8,010 nt of DNA, taken from assembly GCA_946187365.1 (NCBI GenBank), contig CAMHRD010000042.1, forward strand, positions 1 to 8,010, in the 5' to 3' direction. The notes under the pieces were generated by a model that was not told the origin of the DNA, ran no database searches, and was given only the letters and a program-made list of their open reading frames with translations. A program made the translations under genes and the position numbers. This DNA comes from an uncultured Bacteroidales bacterium (GTDB lineage: Bacteria > Bacteroidota > Bacteroidia > Bacteroidales > UBA932). Shown here one piece after another: positions 1-7,538 of the stretch (within the stretch, counting starts at the first letter, position 1; each line of letters begins with the position of its first letter).

Positions 1-1
1 C

Positions 2-3000
2 TGGAACGAGGACTTCGTAGATGAGGACACCGGAGAGGTGATGTACATTGAGAGAGCCGAGATTGCTATTGAGAGAGAAACCGTTCTGACTGAGGAACTT
101 ATAGACAAAGTTCTTGAGAGCGGAGCGGATTACATTCTGCTTCATACTGAAGATGTTAAATCTACCGAGTACGAGATTATCTACAACACCCTCCAGAAGG
201 ATGTATGTAATACTCAGAAAGATGCAATCTTCTACACATATCGTCAGTTAAGAAATTCTGAACCGCCTGATGAGGCTACCGCAAAGGATGTTATTGAGAA
301 ACTCTTCTTCTCAGACAAGAGATACGATCTTGGAGAGGTTGGACGTTACCGTCTCAACAAGAAGCTGAATCTCAACACCTCACCGGACACCAGAGTTCTT
401 ACAAAGCAGGATATCATTGAGATTATCCGTTATTTGATTGAGCTGATCAACTCAAAGGCTACGGTGGATGATATTGACCACCTCAGCAACAGAAGAATAC
501 GTACTGTTGGCGAGCAGCTTGCAAACCAGTTCAGCGTAGGTCTTGCACGTATGGCAAGAACCATCCGTGAGAAGATGAACGTTAGAGACAATGAGGTATT
601 CACCCCTAACGAACTCATCAACTCCAAGACCCTCTCTTCTGTAATCAACTCATTCTTTGGCACCAGTCAGCTCTCCCAGTTTATGGATCAGACCAACCCT
701 CTTGCAGAGATGACTCACAAGAGAAGACTGTCTGCATTGGGACCTGGAGGTCTTAGCCGAGACAGAGCAGGATTTGAGGTACGTGACGTTCACTACACCC
801 ACTACGGCCGTCTCTGCCCTATTGAGACACCTGAGGGACCGAACATCGGACTTATCTCATCTTTGTGTGTTTACGCAAGAATTAACAACCTCGGTTTCAT
901 TGAGACCCCATATAGAAAAGTTGAGAACGGAGTAGTTGATCTTTCAGATGAGGGATTCATCTACATGAGCGCAGAAGAGGAAGAAAATCAGATGGTTGCA
1001 CAGGCCAATGTCAATCTTGACGACAAAGGAAAGATATTGGATGAACGTATCAAGTGCAGATGGCAGGCAGACTACCCTGTTGTCGGAAAGGAGGATGTAC
1101 ACTTGATAGATGTTGCACCTAACCAGATTGCCTCATTGGCAGCTTCCTTAATTCCGTTCCTTGAGCACGATGACGCTAACCGTGCATTGATGGGATCCAA
1201 CATGATGAGACAGGCTATCCCTATCATCAACCCTGAGGCACCTATCGTAGGTACAGGTCTTGAGGGTCCGGTTATGAGAGACTCAAGAACTCAGATTGCT
1301 GCAGAGGGTAAGGGTGAGGTTGTCTTTGTAGATGCAAACGAGATTCACGTTAAGTATGACCGTACTGAGGATGAGAAGTTCGTAAGCTTCTCACCGGAGG
1401 TAACAGTCTACAAATTACCTCTTTACAGAAAGACAAACCAGAGCACTTCCGTTCGTCTGAAACCTATCGTGAGAAAGGGAGACAGAGTAGCAGAAGGTAT
1501 GATTATGACAGAGGGCTACGCATCGCAGAACGGTGAGTTGGCACTCGGCAGAAACCTCAAGGTTGCCTTCATGCCTTGGAAGGGTTACAACTATGAGGAT
1601 GCTGTGGTTCTGAGTGAGAGGATAGTAAGAGAGGATATCCTTACTTCCGTTCACGTAGATGAGTATCTGCTTGAGGTTAGAGATACCAAGAGAGGTCCTG
1701 AGGAACTTACAAAGGATATTCCTAACGTAAGTGAGGAGGCCACTAAGAACCTGGATGAGAACGGAATAATCCGCGTAGGAGCTACCGTTCAGCCGGGCGA
1801 TATCCTCATCGGTAAGATCACTCCTAAGGGAGAGACAGATCCTTCACCGGAGGAGAAACTCCTCAGAGCAATCTTCGGAGACAAAGCCGGAGATGTTAAG
1901 GATGCATCACTCAAGGCTTCCGCTTCTCTTACAGGTACTGTCATTGGTAAACGCCTCTTCTGCAAGGCAGGACAGGGTAAGATGACAGACAAGGAGAGAA
2001 AGAACTTTAAGGCTAAGGTTAAGGCCGAGGCTGCAAAGGCAGAGGAAGATTACCAGAAGAAGTGCGCAGATCTTAAGGCCATCTTTATGGACAAGATGAT
2101 GACGCTTCTTGGTAAGAAGACATCTCAGGGAGTTACAGATATCTTTGGAACTGTCTATATTGCAAAGGGTAACACCTTTAAGAAGGATGTTCTGATGAGC
2201 ATAGACAACTATGAGATGATCAATCCTTCCAAGTGGACTACAGACAAGCACACCAATGATATGGTGAAGGCTTTGATTAACAATTATCTTACTGAATTCA
2301 AGGAAATTACAGCCAAGTATAAGAGACGTCAGTTTGACATCCAGCAGGGAGACGAACTTCCTAACGGTGTTATGCAGATGGCTAAGGTTTACATTGCCAA
2401 GAAGAGAAAGATAATGGTTGGTGATAAGGTTGCAGGACGTCACGGTAACAAGGGTATTGTTGCCAAGATAGTCAGCGATGAGGATATGCCGTTTATGGAG
2501 GACGGAAGCATTATGGATATAGTGCTCAACCCTCTGGGTGTGCCTTCTCGTATGAACCTGGGTCAGATCTATGAGACCGTGCTCGGTTGGGCAGGTAAAG
2601 AGCTGGGCGTCAAGTTCGCAACCCCTATCTTTGACGGTGCGTCACTGGAGAACATCTGCGAGTACACAGACAAGGCGGGTCTTCCAAGATACGGAACCAC
2701 ACGCCTGAGAGACGGCGGTACCGGCGAGCTGTTTGACCAGCCTGCTACAGTGGGAGTTATCTACATGATTAAACTTGACCACATGGTAGAGGATAAGATG
2801 CATGCCCGTTCTACAGGTCCTTATTCACTTATCACTCAGCAGCCTCTGGGAGGTAAGGCACAGCTTGGTGGACAGAGATTCGGAGAGATGGAGGTTTGGG
2901 CACTTGAGGCATTCGGTGCAGCAAACATCCTCCAGGAGATTCTTACCATCAAGTCAGATGATATCACCGGCAGAAGCCGCGCTTACGAGGCTATCGTAAA

Positions 3001-3094
3001 GGGCGAGCCAATGCCTGCTCCTAATATTCCGGAATCTTTGAACGTGCTGCTGCACGAGCTTAGAGGACTGGGACTTAGCATTCACTTAGATTAA
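2..3094 (+). CDS. rpoB: DNA-directed RNA polymerase subunit beta (5'-partial)
   Basis: The beta subunit forms one pincer and half of the active centre of RNA polymerase in the cytoplasm, with alpha, beta-prime and omega. The frame is open from base 2, so the gene continues left of the window. The GTG at 38 is internal: the residues before it (WNEDFVDEDTGE) are normal RpoB sequence. About 1030 residues are visible; Bacteroidales RpoB is about 1270, so roughly 240 are missing. Landmarks in order: the EPPDEA..LFFSDKRYDL segment (about 260-335); the rifampicin-binding segment GTSQLSQFMDQ to KRRLSALGPGG (659-750); PIETPEGPNIGLI; MPWKGYNYEDAV with the active-site Glu-Asp pair (1595-1600); a lineage-specific helical insertion (about 1952-2347); GDKVAGRHGNKG with the two catalytic-region lysines (2426-2428, 2450-2452); and the C-terminal clamp segment QQPLGGKAQ..RFGEMEVWALEAFGAA, ending GLSIHLD. 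No disruption is seen. Identification is certain; the true start lies outside. Confidence 0.98.
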   Translation, partial: WNEDFVDEDTGEVMYIERAEIAIERETVLTEELIDKVLESGADYILLHTEDVKSTEYEIIYNTLQKDVCNTQKDAIFYTYRQLRNSEPPDEATAKDVIEKLFFSDKRYDLGEVGRYRLNKKLNLNTSPDTRVLTKQDIIEIIRYLIELINSKATVDDIDHLSNRRIRTVGEQLANQFSVGLARMARTIREKMNVRDNEVFTPNELINSKTLSSVINSFFGTSQLSQFMDQTNPLAEMTHKRRLSALGPGGLSRDRAGFEVRDVHYTHYGRLCPIETPEGPNIGLISSLCVYARINNLGFIETPYRKVENGVVDLSDEGFIYMSAEEEENQMVAQANVNLDDKGKILDERIKCRWQADYPVVGKEDVHLIDVAPNQIASLAASLIPFLEHDDANRALMGSNMMRQAIPIINPEAPIVGTGLEGPVMRDSRTQIAAEGKGEVVFVDANEIHVKYDRTEDEKFVSFSPEVTVYKLPLYRKTNQSTSVRLKPIVRKGDRVAEGMIMTEGYASQNGELALGRNLKVAFMPWKGYNYEDAVVLSERIVREDILTSVHVDEYLLEVRDTKRGPEELTKDIPNVSEEATKNLDENGIIRVGATVQPGDILIGKITPKGETDPSPEEKLLRAIFGDKAGDVKDASLKASASLTGTVIGKRLFCKAGQGKMTDKERKNFKAKVKAEAAKAEEDYQKKCADLKAIFMDKMMTLLGKKTSQGVTDIFGTVYIAKGNTFKKDVLMSIDNYEMINPSKWTTDKHTNDMVKALINNYLTEFKEITAKYKRRQFDIQQGDELPNGVMQMAKVYIAKKRKIMVGDKVAGRHGNKGIVAKIVSDEDMPFMEDGSIMDIVLNPLGVPSRMNLGQIYETVLGWAGKELGVKFATPIFDGASLENICEYTDKAGLPRYGTTRLRDGGTGELFDQPATVGVIYMIKLDHMVEDKMHARSTGPYSLITQQPLGGKAQLGGQRFGEMEVWALEAFGAANILQEILTIKSDDITGRSRAYEAIVKGEPMPAPNIPESLNVLLHELRGLGLSIHLD

Positions 3095-3112
3095 CGGAAA
3101 AATTGTAAGATT
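3095..3112 (+). other. rpoB-rpoC intergenic spacer without Shine-Dalgarno
   Basis: Only 18 bases separate the rpoB stop (TAA, 3092-3094) from the rpoC ATG. The spacer is A-rich (CGGAAAAATTGTAAGATT). Its only purine run (GGAAAAA) ends about ten bases before the ATG and has no AGGAGG-type core. This fits the known habit of Bacteroidota of starting translation without a Shine-Dalgarno pairing. The short gap and absence of any hairpin or promoter-like motif indicate that rpoB and rpoC are co-transcribed. Confidence 0.7.
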
Positions 3113-6100
3113 ATGCCTTTAAAGAAAGATACAAAAGTAAAGAGTAATTTCAGCAAGATTACCATAGGTCTTGCCTCTCCGGAGGAGATTCTGGAGAGGT
3201 CTCACGGTGAAGTGCTTAAGCCGGAAACAGTCAACTACCGTACTTACAAGCCGGAAAGAGACGGTCTCTTCTGTGAGAGAATATTCGGTCCTACAAAGGA
3301 TTACGAGTGCTCTTGCGGTAAGTATAAGAGAATCCGTTACCGTGGCATTGTCTGTGATCGTTGCGGCGTGGAAGTAACTGAGAAGAAGGTTCGTAGAGAG
3401 AGAATGGGACACATCTCCCTCACCGTTCCTGTAGCTCACATCTGGTACTTCCGTTCTACTCCTAACAAGATTGGTTCTGTTTTGGGAATCAAGAGCAAAC
3501 AGTTGGATTCAATCATCTACTATGAGAGATACGTTGTTATTCAGCCGGGTGTTGCTGCAGAAAAGGGAGTAAAGGAGTTGGATCTCCTCAGCGAGGACGA
3601 GTATCTTGCTCTTACAGAGACTCTTCCAAAAGAGAACTCTCTTCTTCCGGATGATGATCCTAACAAGTTCATTGCGGAGATGGGCGCAGGTGCAATCTAT
3701 AAACTCCTGGCAAAGATAGATTTGGACCAGCTCTCCTACTCTCTCCGTCACTCACTTGAGACAGAGACGAGCCAGCAGAGAAAAGCAGACTCTCTTAAGA
3801 GACTCAGCATTATTGAGGCCTTCAGAGATTCCAAAGATATCAACCGCCCAGAGTGGATGATTATGAAGGTGATACCGGTTATCCCACCGGATCTGAGACC
3901 GCTCGTTCCACTGGACGGAGGTAGGTTTGCAACATCAGACCTCAATGACCTCTACAGAAGAGTTATCATACGTAACAACCGTCTTAAGAAACTCATTGAG
4001 ATTAAAGCTCCTGAGGTTATCTTAAGAAACGAGAAGCGTATGCTGCAGGAGGCAGTTGATTCTCTGTTTGATAATTCAAAGAAATCAAATACCATTAAAT
4101 CAGAGTCTAACAGAGCTCTCAAGTCTCTCTCAGATTCCCTCAAAGGAAAGCAGGGCAGATTCCGTCAGAATTTGCTCGGTAAGAGAGTTGACTACTCTGC
4201 ACGTTCGGTTATTGTCGTAGGACCGGAACTGAAGATGCACGAGTGCGGACTTCCAAAGTTCATTGCTGCAGAGCTTTACAAACCGTTTATCATCCGTAAA
4301 TTGCTGGAGAGAGGCGTCGTAAAGACCGTCAAGAGTGCAAAGAAGATGGTAGACAGAAAAGATTCAGTAATATGGGATATTCTTGAGAATGTGATGAAGG
4401 GACACCCTGTTCTTCTGAACCGTGCTCCTACTCTTCACAGACTCGGTATTCAGGCTTTCCAGCCTAAACTCATTGAGGGTAAGGCCATTCAGCTTCATCC
4501 GCTTGCATGTACTGCATTCAACGCAGACTTTGACGGTGACCAGATGGCAGTTCACCTCCCTCTTGGCAACGCTGCAGTCCTTGAGGCTCAGCTGCTTATG
4601 CTTGGTTCTCACAACATTCTGAACCCTGCAAACGGCGCCCCTATCACCGTTCCTTCACAGGATATGGTGCTTGGTCTCTACTATATTACAAAGGAGAGAG
4701 CAGGCATGAAGGGAGAGGGCGGAAGATTCTACTCTCCTGAGGAGGTTATCATTGCTTACAACGAGCAGCGTCTGGATATTCACTCAAAGATTACCGTACG
4801 TCTTCCTAAGGTTATGACAGACCCTTCACAGGGCTATCAGCTTGTGGAGACAACAACCGGAAGAATCATCTTTAACCAGGTGGTTCCTAAGGAGGTAGGT
4901 TATCTGAACGAGCTTATTAACAAGAAGACTCTTAGAGATATCATCTCACTTGTTATTAAGACTTGCGGAGTGATGAGAACTACTCAGTTCCTGGACGATA
5001 TTAAGAACCTCGGATACTACATGGCATTCCGCGGAGGTCTTTCCTTCAACCTCGGAAACGTTATTGTTCCTAAGGATAAGGAGAAACTTATTGCGGAGGG
5101 TTACAAGAAAGCGGACGAAGTCAAGTTCAACTTTGACAACGGTCTGATTACCAACAACGAGCGTTACAACCAGATTATTGATATCTGGACAAACGTAAAC
5201 AACTCACTCTCCAAAGTTGTGGTAAAAGAGATCTCTGCGGACAATGAAGGATTCAACCCTGTATGGATGATGTTGGATTCCGGAGCCCGTGGATCTAAAG
5301 AGCAGATCCGTCAGCTTTGCGGTATGAGAGGTTTGATGGCAAAGCCTCAGAAATCTGGTGCTACCGGAGGTAATGAGATTATTGAGAACCCAATCCTTGC
5401 AAACTTTAAGGAGGGACTTTCTGTCCTTGAGTACTTTATCTCTACCCACGGTGCACGTAAGGGTCTTGCAGATACCGCACTTAAGACTGCGGATGCAGGT
5501 TACCTTACAAGAAGACTTGTGGATGTATCTCATGATGTGATAGTTACAGAGGAGGATTGCGGAACTCTCAGAGGTCTTGTTGCAACAGAAATCAAGAACA
5601 AGGATGACGTTGTTGAGACACTTTATGACCGTATCCTCGGACGTACTACAGTTCACGAGATTTACGATCCAACAAACGGTGAACTCATCATCGGTGCCGG
5701 TGAAGAGATCACAGAGGAGATTGCTGCAAAGATTCAGTCACTTCCTATTGAGGCCGTTGAAATCAGGAGCGTGCTCACTTGCGAGAGCAAGAGAGGCGTC
5801 TGCGCTAAGTGTTACGGACGTAACCTTGCACGCAACAAGATGGTTGAGAAGGGAGAGGTTGTAGGTGTCATTGCGGCACAGTCTATCGGTGAGCCAGGTA
5901 CACAGCTGACTCTGAGAACATTCCACGTGGGAGGTACTGCAAGTGCTTCCGTTGCTGAGAATGAAATTGTCTCCAAGTATGACGGACGTCTTGAGTTTGA
6001 AGAGCTTAGGACTCTTGATAAGATTGGAGAAGACGGCGTAAAGCAGACAATAGTTATTGGCCGCGGTACTGAACTCAGAATTGTAAACGCAGAGAGCGGT

Positions 6101-7414
6101 ATTGCAATGAGTGAGTACAGAATCCCTTACGGTTCAATTCTTTACAAGAAGAACAACGAACTCGTAACTAAGGGTGACAAGATCTGCGAGTGGGATGCTT
6201 ACAACGCACTTACTCTTGCAGACTTGGACGGTAAGATTGCTTACGACCAGCTGGTTGAGGGTGAGACATTCAAGACTGAACAGCTTGATGACTTCTCCAA
6301 CCACGTAGACAGAGTTGTCATAGACTCTAAGGATAAGAACAAGAACCCTGTAATTAAGATTGTAGACTCTAAGGGCAACGAACTTAAGAGCTACAACCTG
6401 CCGCTTGGCGCCCACATCATGGTGGTTGACGGTCAGGAGGTTAAGGCCGGAGATATTCTGGTGAAGATTCCAAGAGCCGCTACTTCAAAGGCCGGAGATA
6501 TCACCGGAGGTCTTCCAAGAGTTACAGAGCTCTTTGAGGCTCGTAACCCGTCTAATCCTGCAATCGTTGCAGAGATTAACGGTGACGTTCAGATGGGCAA
6601 GATTAAGAGAGGTAATCGTGAGATTATCATAAAGGCCAGAAAATCAGACGAGGAGAGACATTACCTTGTTCCTCTTACCAAGCAGATTCTGGTTCAGGAG
6701 AATGACTACGTAAGAGCGGGTGACCCACTCTCAGACGGTTCAGTTGCTCCTGCAGACATTCTTGCAATACTCGGTCCTACAAAGGTTCAGGAGTATATAG
6801 TCAACGAGGTTCAGGCAGTCTACAGAATGCAAGGTGTGAAGATTAATGACAAACACTTTGAAGTCATTGTGCGTCAGATGATGCGCAAGGTTGAAGTGGT
6901 TGATCCGGGTGATACCCGCTTCCTCCCGGAGCAGTTGGTAGACCGCCAGGAGTTCTTCAAAGAGAACGATAATCTTTGGGACAAGATGGTTGTTACAGAT
7001 GCAGGAGATTCCAAGAACCTGCATGCAGGCCAGATTGTTACCGTAAGACGTTTGAAGGAAGAGAACTCTATCCTTAAGAGACAGGCACTCAAGGTAGTAG
7101 AGGCACGTACACCTGTTGCTGCTACAGCAAATCAGGTACTGCAGGGTATCACAAGAGCCGCTCTGAAGACTAGCAGCTTCATGAGTGCAGCCTCCTTCCA
7201 GGAGACAACCAAGGTACTCTCAGAGGCAGCCATCTACGGTAAGACAGATACCCTTGAGGGTCTGAAAGAGAACGTTATCTGCGGTCATCACATCCCTGCG
7301 GGTACCGGCCTGAGAGACTACGATAAGATTGTAGTTACCAGCGCACAGGAATACGCAAAGATGATGAAGGCTCAGGAGGCTCTGGCAGCCGAAGCAGAAG
7401 AGGTTAAGGAGTAA
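3113..7414 (+). CDS. rpoC: DNA-directed RNA polymerase subunit beta-prime (complete)
   Basis: The beta-prime subunit holds the catalytic magnesium and forms the clamp, bridge helix and trigger loop of RNA polymerase. The gene is complete: 1433 residues, ATG to TAA, near the usual Bacteroidales length. The ATG at 3113 is chosen because the family's N-terminal region follows directly and the rpoB stop lies 18 bases upstream. Visible elements: zinc site 1 of the clamp (Cys66, Cys68, Cys81, Cys84); KRVDYSARS (357-365); RAPTLHRLGIQAF from Arg437; the catalytic motif NADFDGDQ with Asp472, Asp474 and Asp476; a glycine-rich insertion (about 746-755) before the bridge helix (about 771-806, Thr792); zinc site 2 (Cys816, Cys890, Cys897, Cys900); the trigger loop around GTQLTLRTFHVGG with Arg935 and His938; an SI3-type insertion (about 945-1120); and the conserved restart ITGGLPRV at 1130. 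The C-terminus contains SFMSAASFQETTKVL and ends in an acidic tail. All catalytic and metal ligands are present. Confidence 0.99.
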   Translation: MPLKKDTKVKSNFSKITIGLASPEEILERSHGEVLKPETVNYRTYKPERDGLFCERIFGPTKDYECSCGKYKRIRYRGIVCDRCGVEVTEKKVRRERMGHISLTVPVAHIWYFRSTPNKIGSVLGIKSKQLDSIIYYERYVVIQPGVAAEKGVKELDLLSEDEYLALTETLPKENSLLPDDDPNKFIAEMGAGAIYKLLAKIDLDQLSYSLRHSLETETSQQRKADSLKRLSIIEAFRDSKDINRPEWMIMKVIPVIPPDLRPLVPLDGGRFATSDLNDLYRRVIIRNNRLKKLIEIKAPEVILRNEKRMLQEAVDSLFDNSKKSNTIKSESNRALKSLSDSLKGKQGRFRQNLLGKRVDYSARSVIVVGPELKMHECGLPKFIAAELYKPFIIRKLLERGVVKTVKSAKKMVDRKDSVIWDILENVMKGHPVLLNRAPTLHRLGIQAFQPKLIEGKAIQLHPLACTAFNADFDGDQMAVHLPLGNAAVLEAQLLMLGSHNILNPANGAPITVPSQDMVLGLYYITKERAGMKGEGGRFYSPEEVIIAYNEQRLDIHSKITVRLPKVMTDPSQGYQLVETTTGRIIFNQVVPKEVGYLNELINKKTLRDIISLVIKTCGVMRTTQFLDDIKNLGYYMAFRGGLSFNLGNVIVPKDKEKLIAEGYKKADEVKFNFDNGLITNNERYNQIIDIWTNVNNSLSKVVVKEISADNEGFNPVWMMLDSGARGSKEQIRQLCGMRGLMAKPQKSGATGGNEIIENPILANFKEGLSVLEYFISTHGARKGLADTALKTADAGYLTRRLVDVSHDVIVTEEDCGTLRGLVATEIKNKDDVVETLYDRILGRTTVHEIYDPTNGELIIGAGEEITEEIAAKIQSLPIEAVEIRSVLTCESKRGVCAKCYGRNLARNKMVEKGEVVGVIAAQSIGEPGTQLTLRTFHVGGTASASVAENEIVSKYDGRLEFEELRTLDKIGEDGVKQTIVIGRGTELRIVNAESGIAMSEYRIPYGSILYKKNNELVTKGDKICEWDAYNALTLADLDGKIAYDQLVEGETFKTEQLDDFSNHVDRVVIDSKDKNKNPVIKIVDSKGNELKSYNLPLGAHIMVVDGQEVKAGDILVKIPRAATSKAGDITGGLPRVTELFEARNPSNPAIVAEINGDVQMGKIKRGNREIIIKARKSDEERHYLVPLTKQILVQENDYVRAGDPLSDGSVAPADILAILGPTKVQEYIVNEVQAVYRMQGVKINDKHFEVIVRQMMRKVEVVDPGDTRFLPEQLVDRQEFFKENDNLWDKMVVTDAGDSKNLHAGQIVTVRRLKEENSILKRQALKVVEARTPVAATANQVLQGITRAALKTSSFMSAASFQETTKVLSEAAIYGKTDTLEGLKENVICGHHIPAGTGLRDYDKIVVTSAQEYAKMMKAQEALAAEAEEVKE

Positions 7415-7538
7415 TCCTTAACACTTCTAAACTTTTATCCCGGCAGTTTCTTAACAAAAAGGATTCTGTCGGGATATTTTTTTATATTTACAAACGCAAA
7501 AGCGGAAAGTAATTATAAAAACACATAACACGTTAATT
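7415..7538 (+). other. Intergenic region between rpoC and the lipoprotein gene
   Basis: This 124-base gap holds the operon terminator in its first half and an AT-rich stretch in its second half. No small gene or RNA gene was recognised. The bases before the downstream ATG are A/T-rich with no Shine-Dalgarno core, as is usual in Bacteroidota. The only purine-rich candidate (GCGGAAAG, around 7502-7509) is about 30 bases from the ATG, too far to act. The heptamer TAATTAT occurs twice, at 7510-7516 and 7534-7540. No convincing promoter matching the Bacteroidota consensus (TTTG / TAnnTTTG) was found. Confidence 0.6.
7436..7483 (+). terminator. Rho-independent terminator of the rpoBC operon
   Basis: The left arm TATCCCGGCAG (7436-7446) pairs with the right arm CTGTCGGGATA (7466-7476) over 11 base pairs, with one G-U wobble. 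The loop is 19 bases, and inside it TTCTT and AAGGA can pair further with one wobble. Seven T follow directly (7477-7483), then another AT-rich stretch. The hairpin begins 21 bases after the rpoC stop codon, the expected place to end the rpoBC transcript, and it separates rpoC from the downstream gene. Confidence 0.92.

Noticed and set aside
38..40. GTG as the start of rpoB
   Set aside because: The frame is open to base 2 and the 12 residues before the GTG read as normal RpoB. The gene simply continues beyond the left edge.
1907..2443. Antisense open frame of 178 codons inside rpoB
   Set aside because: It lies wholly opposite conserved rpoB coding sequence, its product has no recognisable domain, and it is rich in Leu, Ser and Cys as expected from reading a biased gene backwards.
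3171..3377. Overlapping + strand frame of 68 codons within the start of rpoC
   Set aside because: It is an out-of-frame shadow of the zinc-binding clamp region of rpoC, with an Arg/Ser/Val-rich product and no independent initiation signal.
5204..5656. Antisense open frame of 150 codons inside rpoC
   Set aside because: It is opposite the bridge-helix region of rpoC, which is under strong protein-level constraint; the product is Cys/Ser/Leu-rich with no family resemblance and no sign of its own promoter or start signals.
7483..7490. TATATTTA as a -7 promoter element (consensus TAnnTTTG) for the lipoprotein gene
   Set aside because: It matches all but the final G, but no TTTG element is found at the expected distance upstream, and it sits in the T-rich tail of the terminator where such matches arise by chance.
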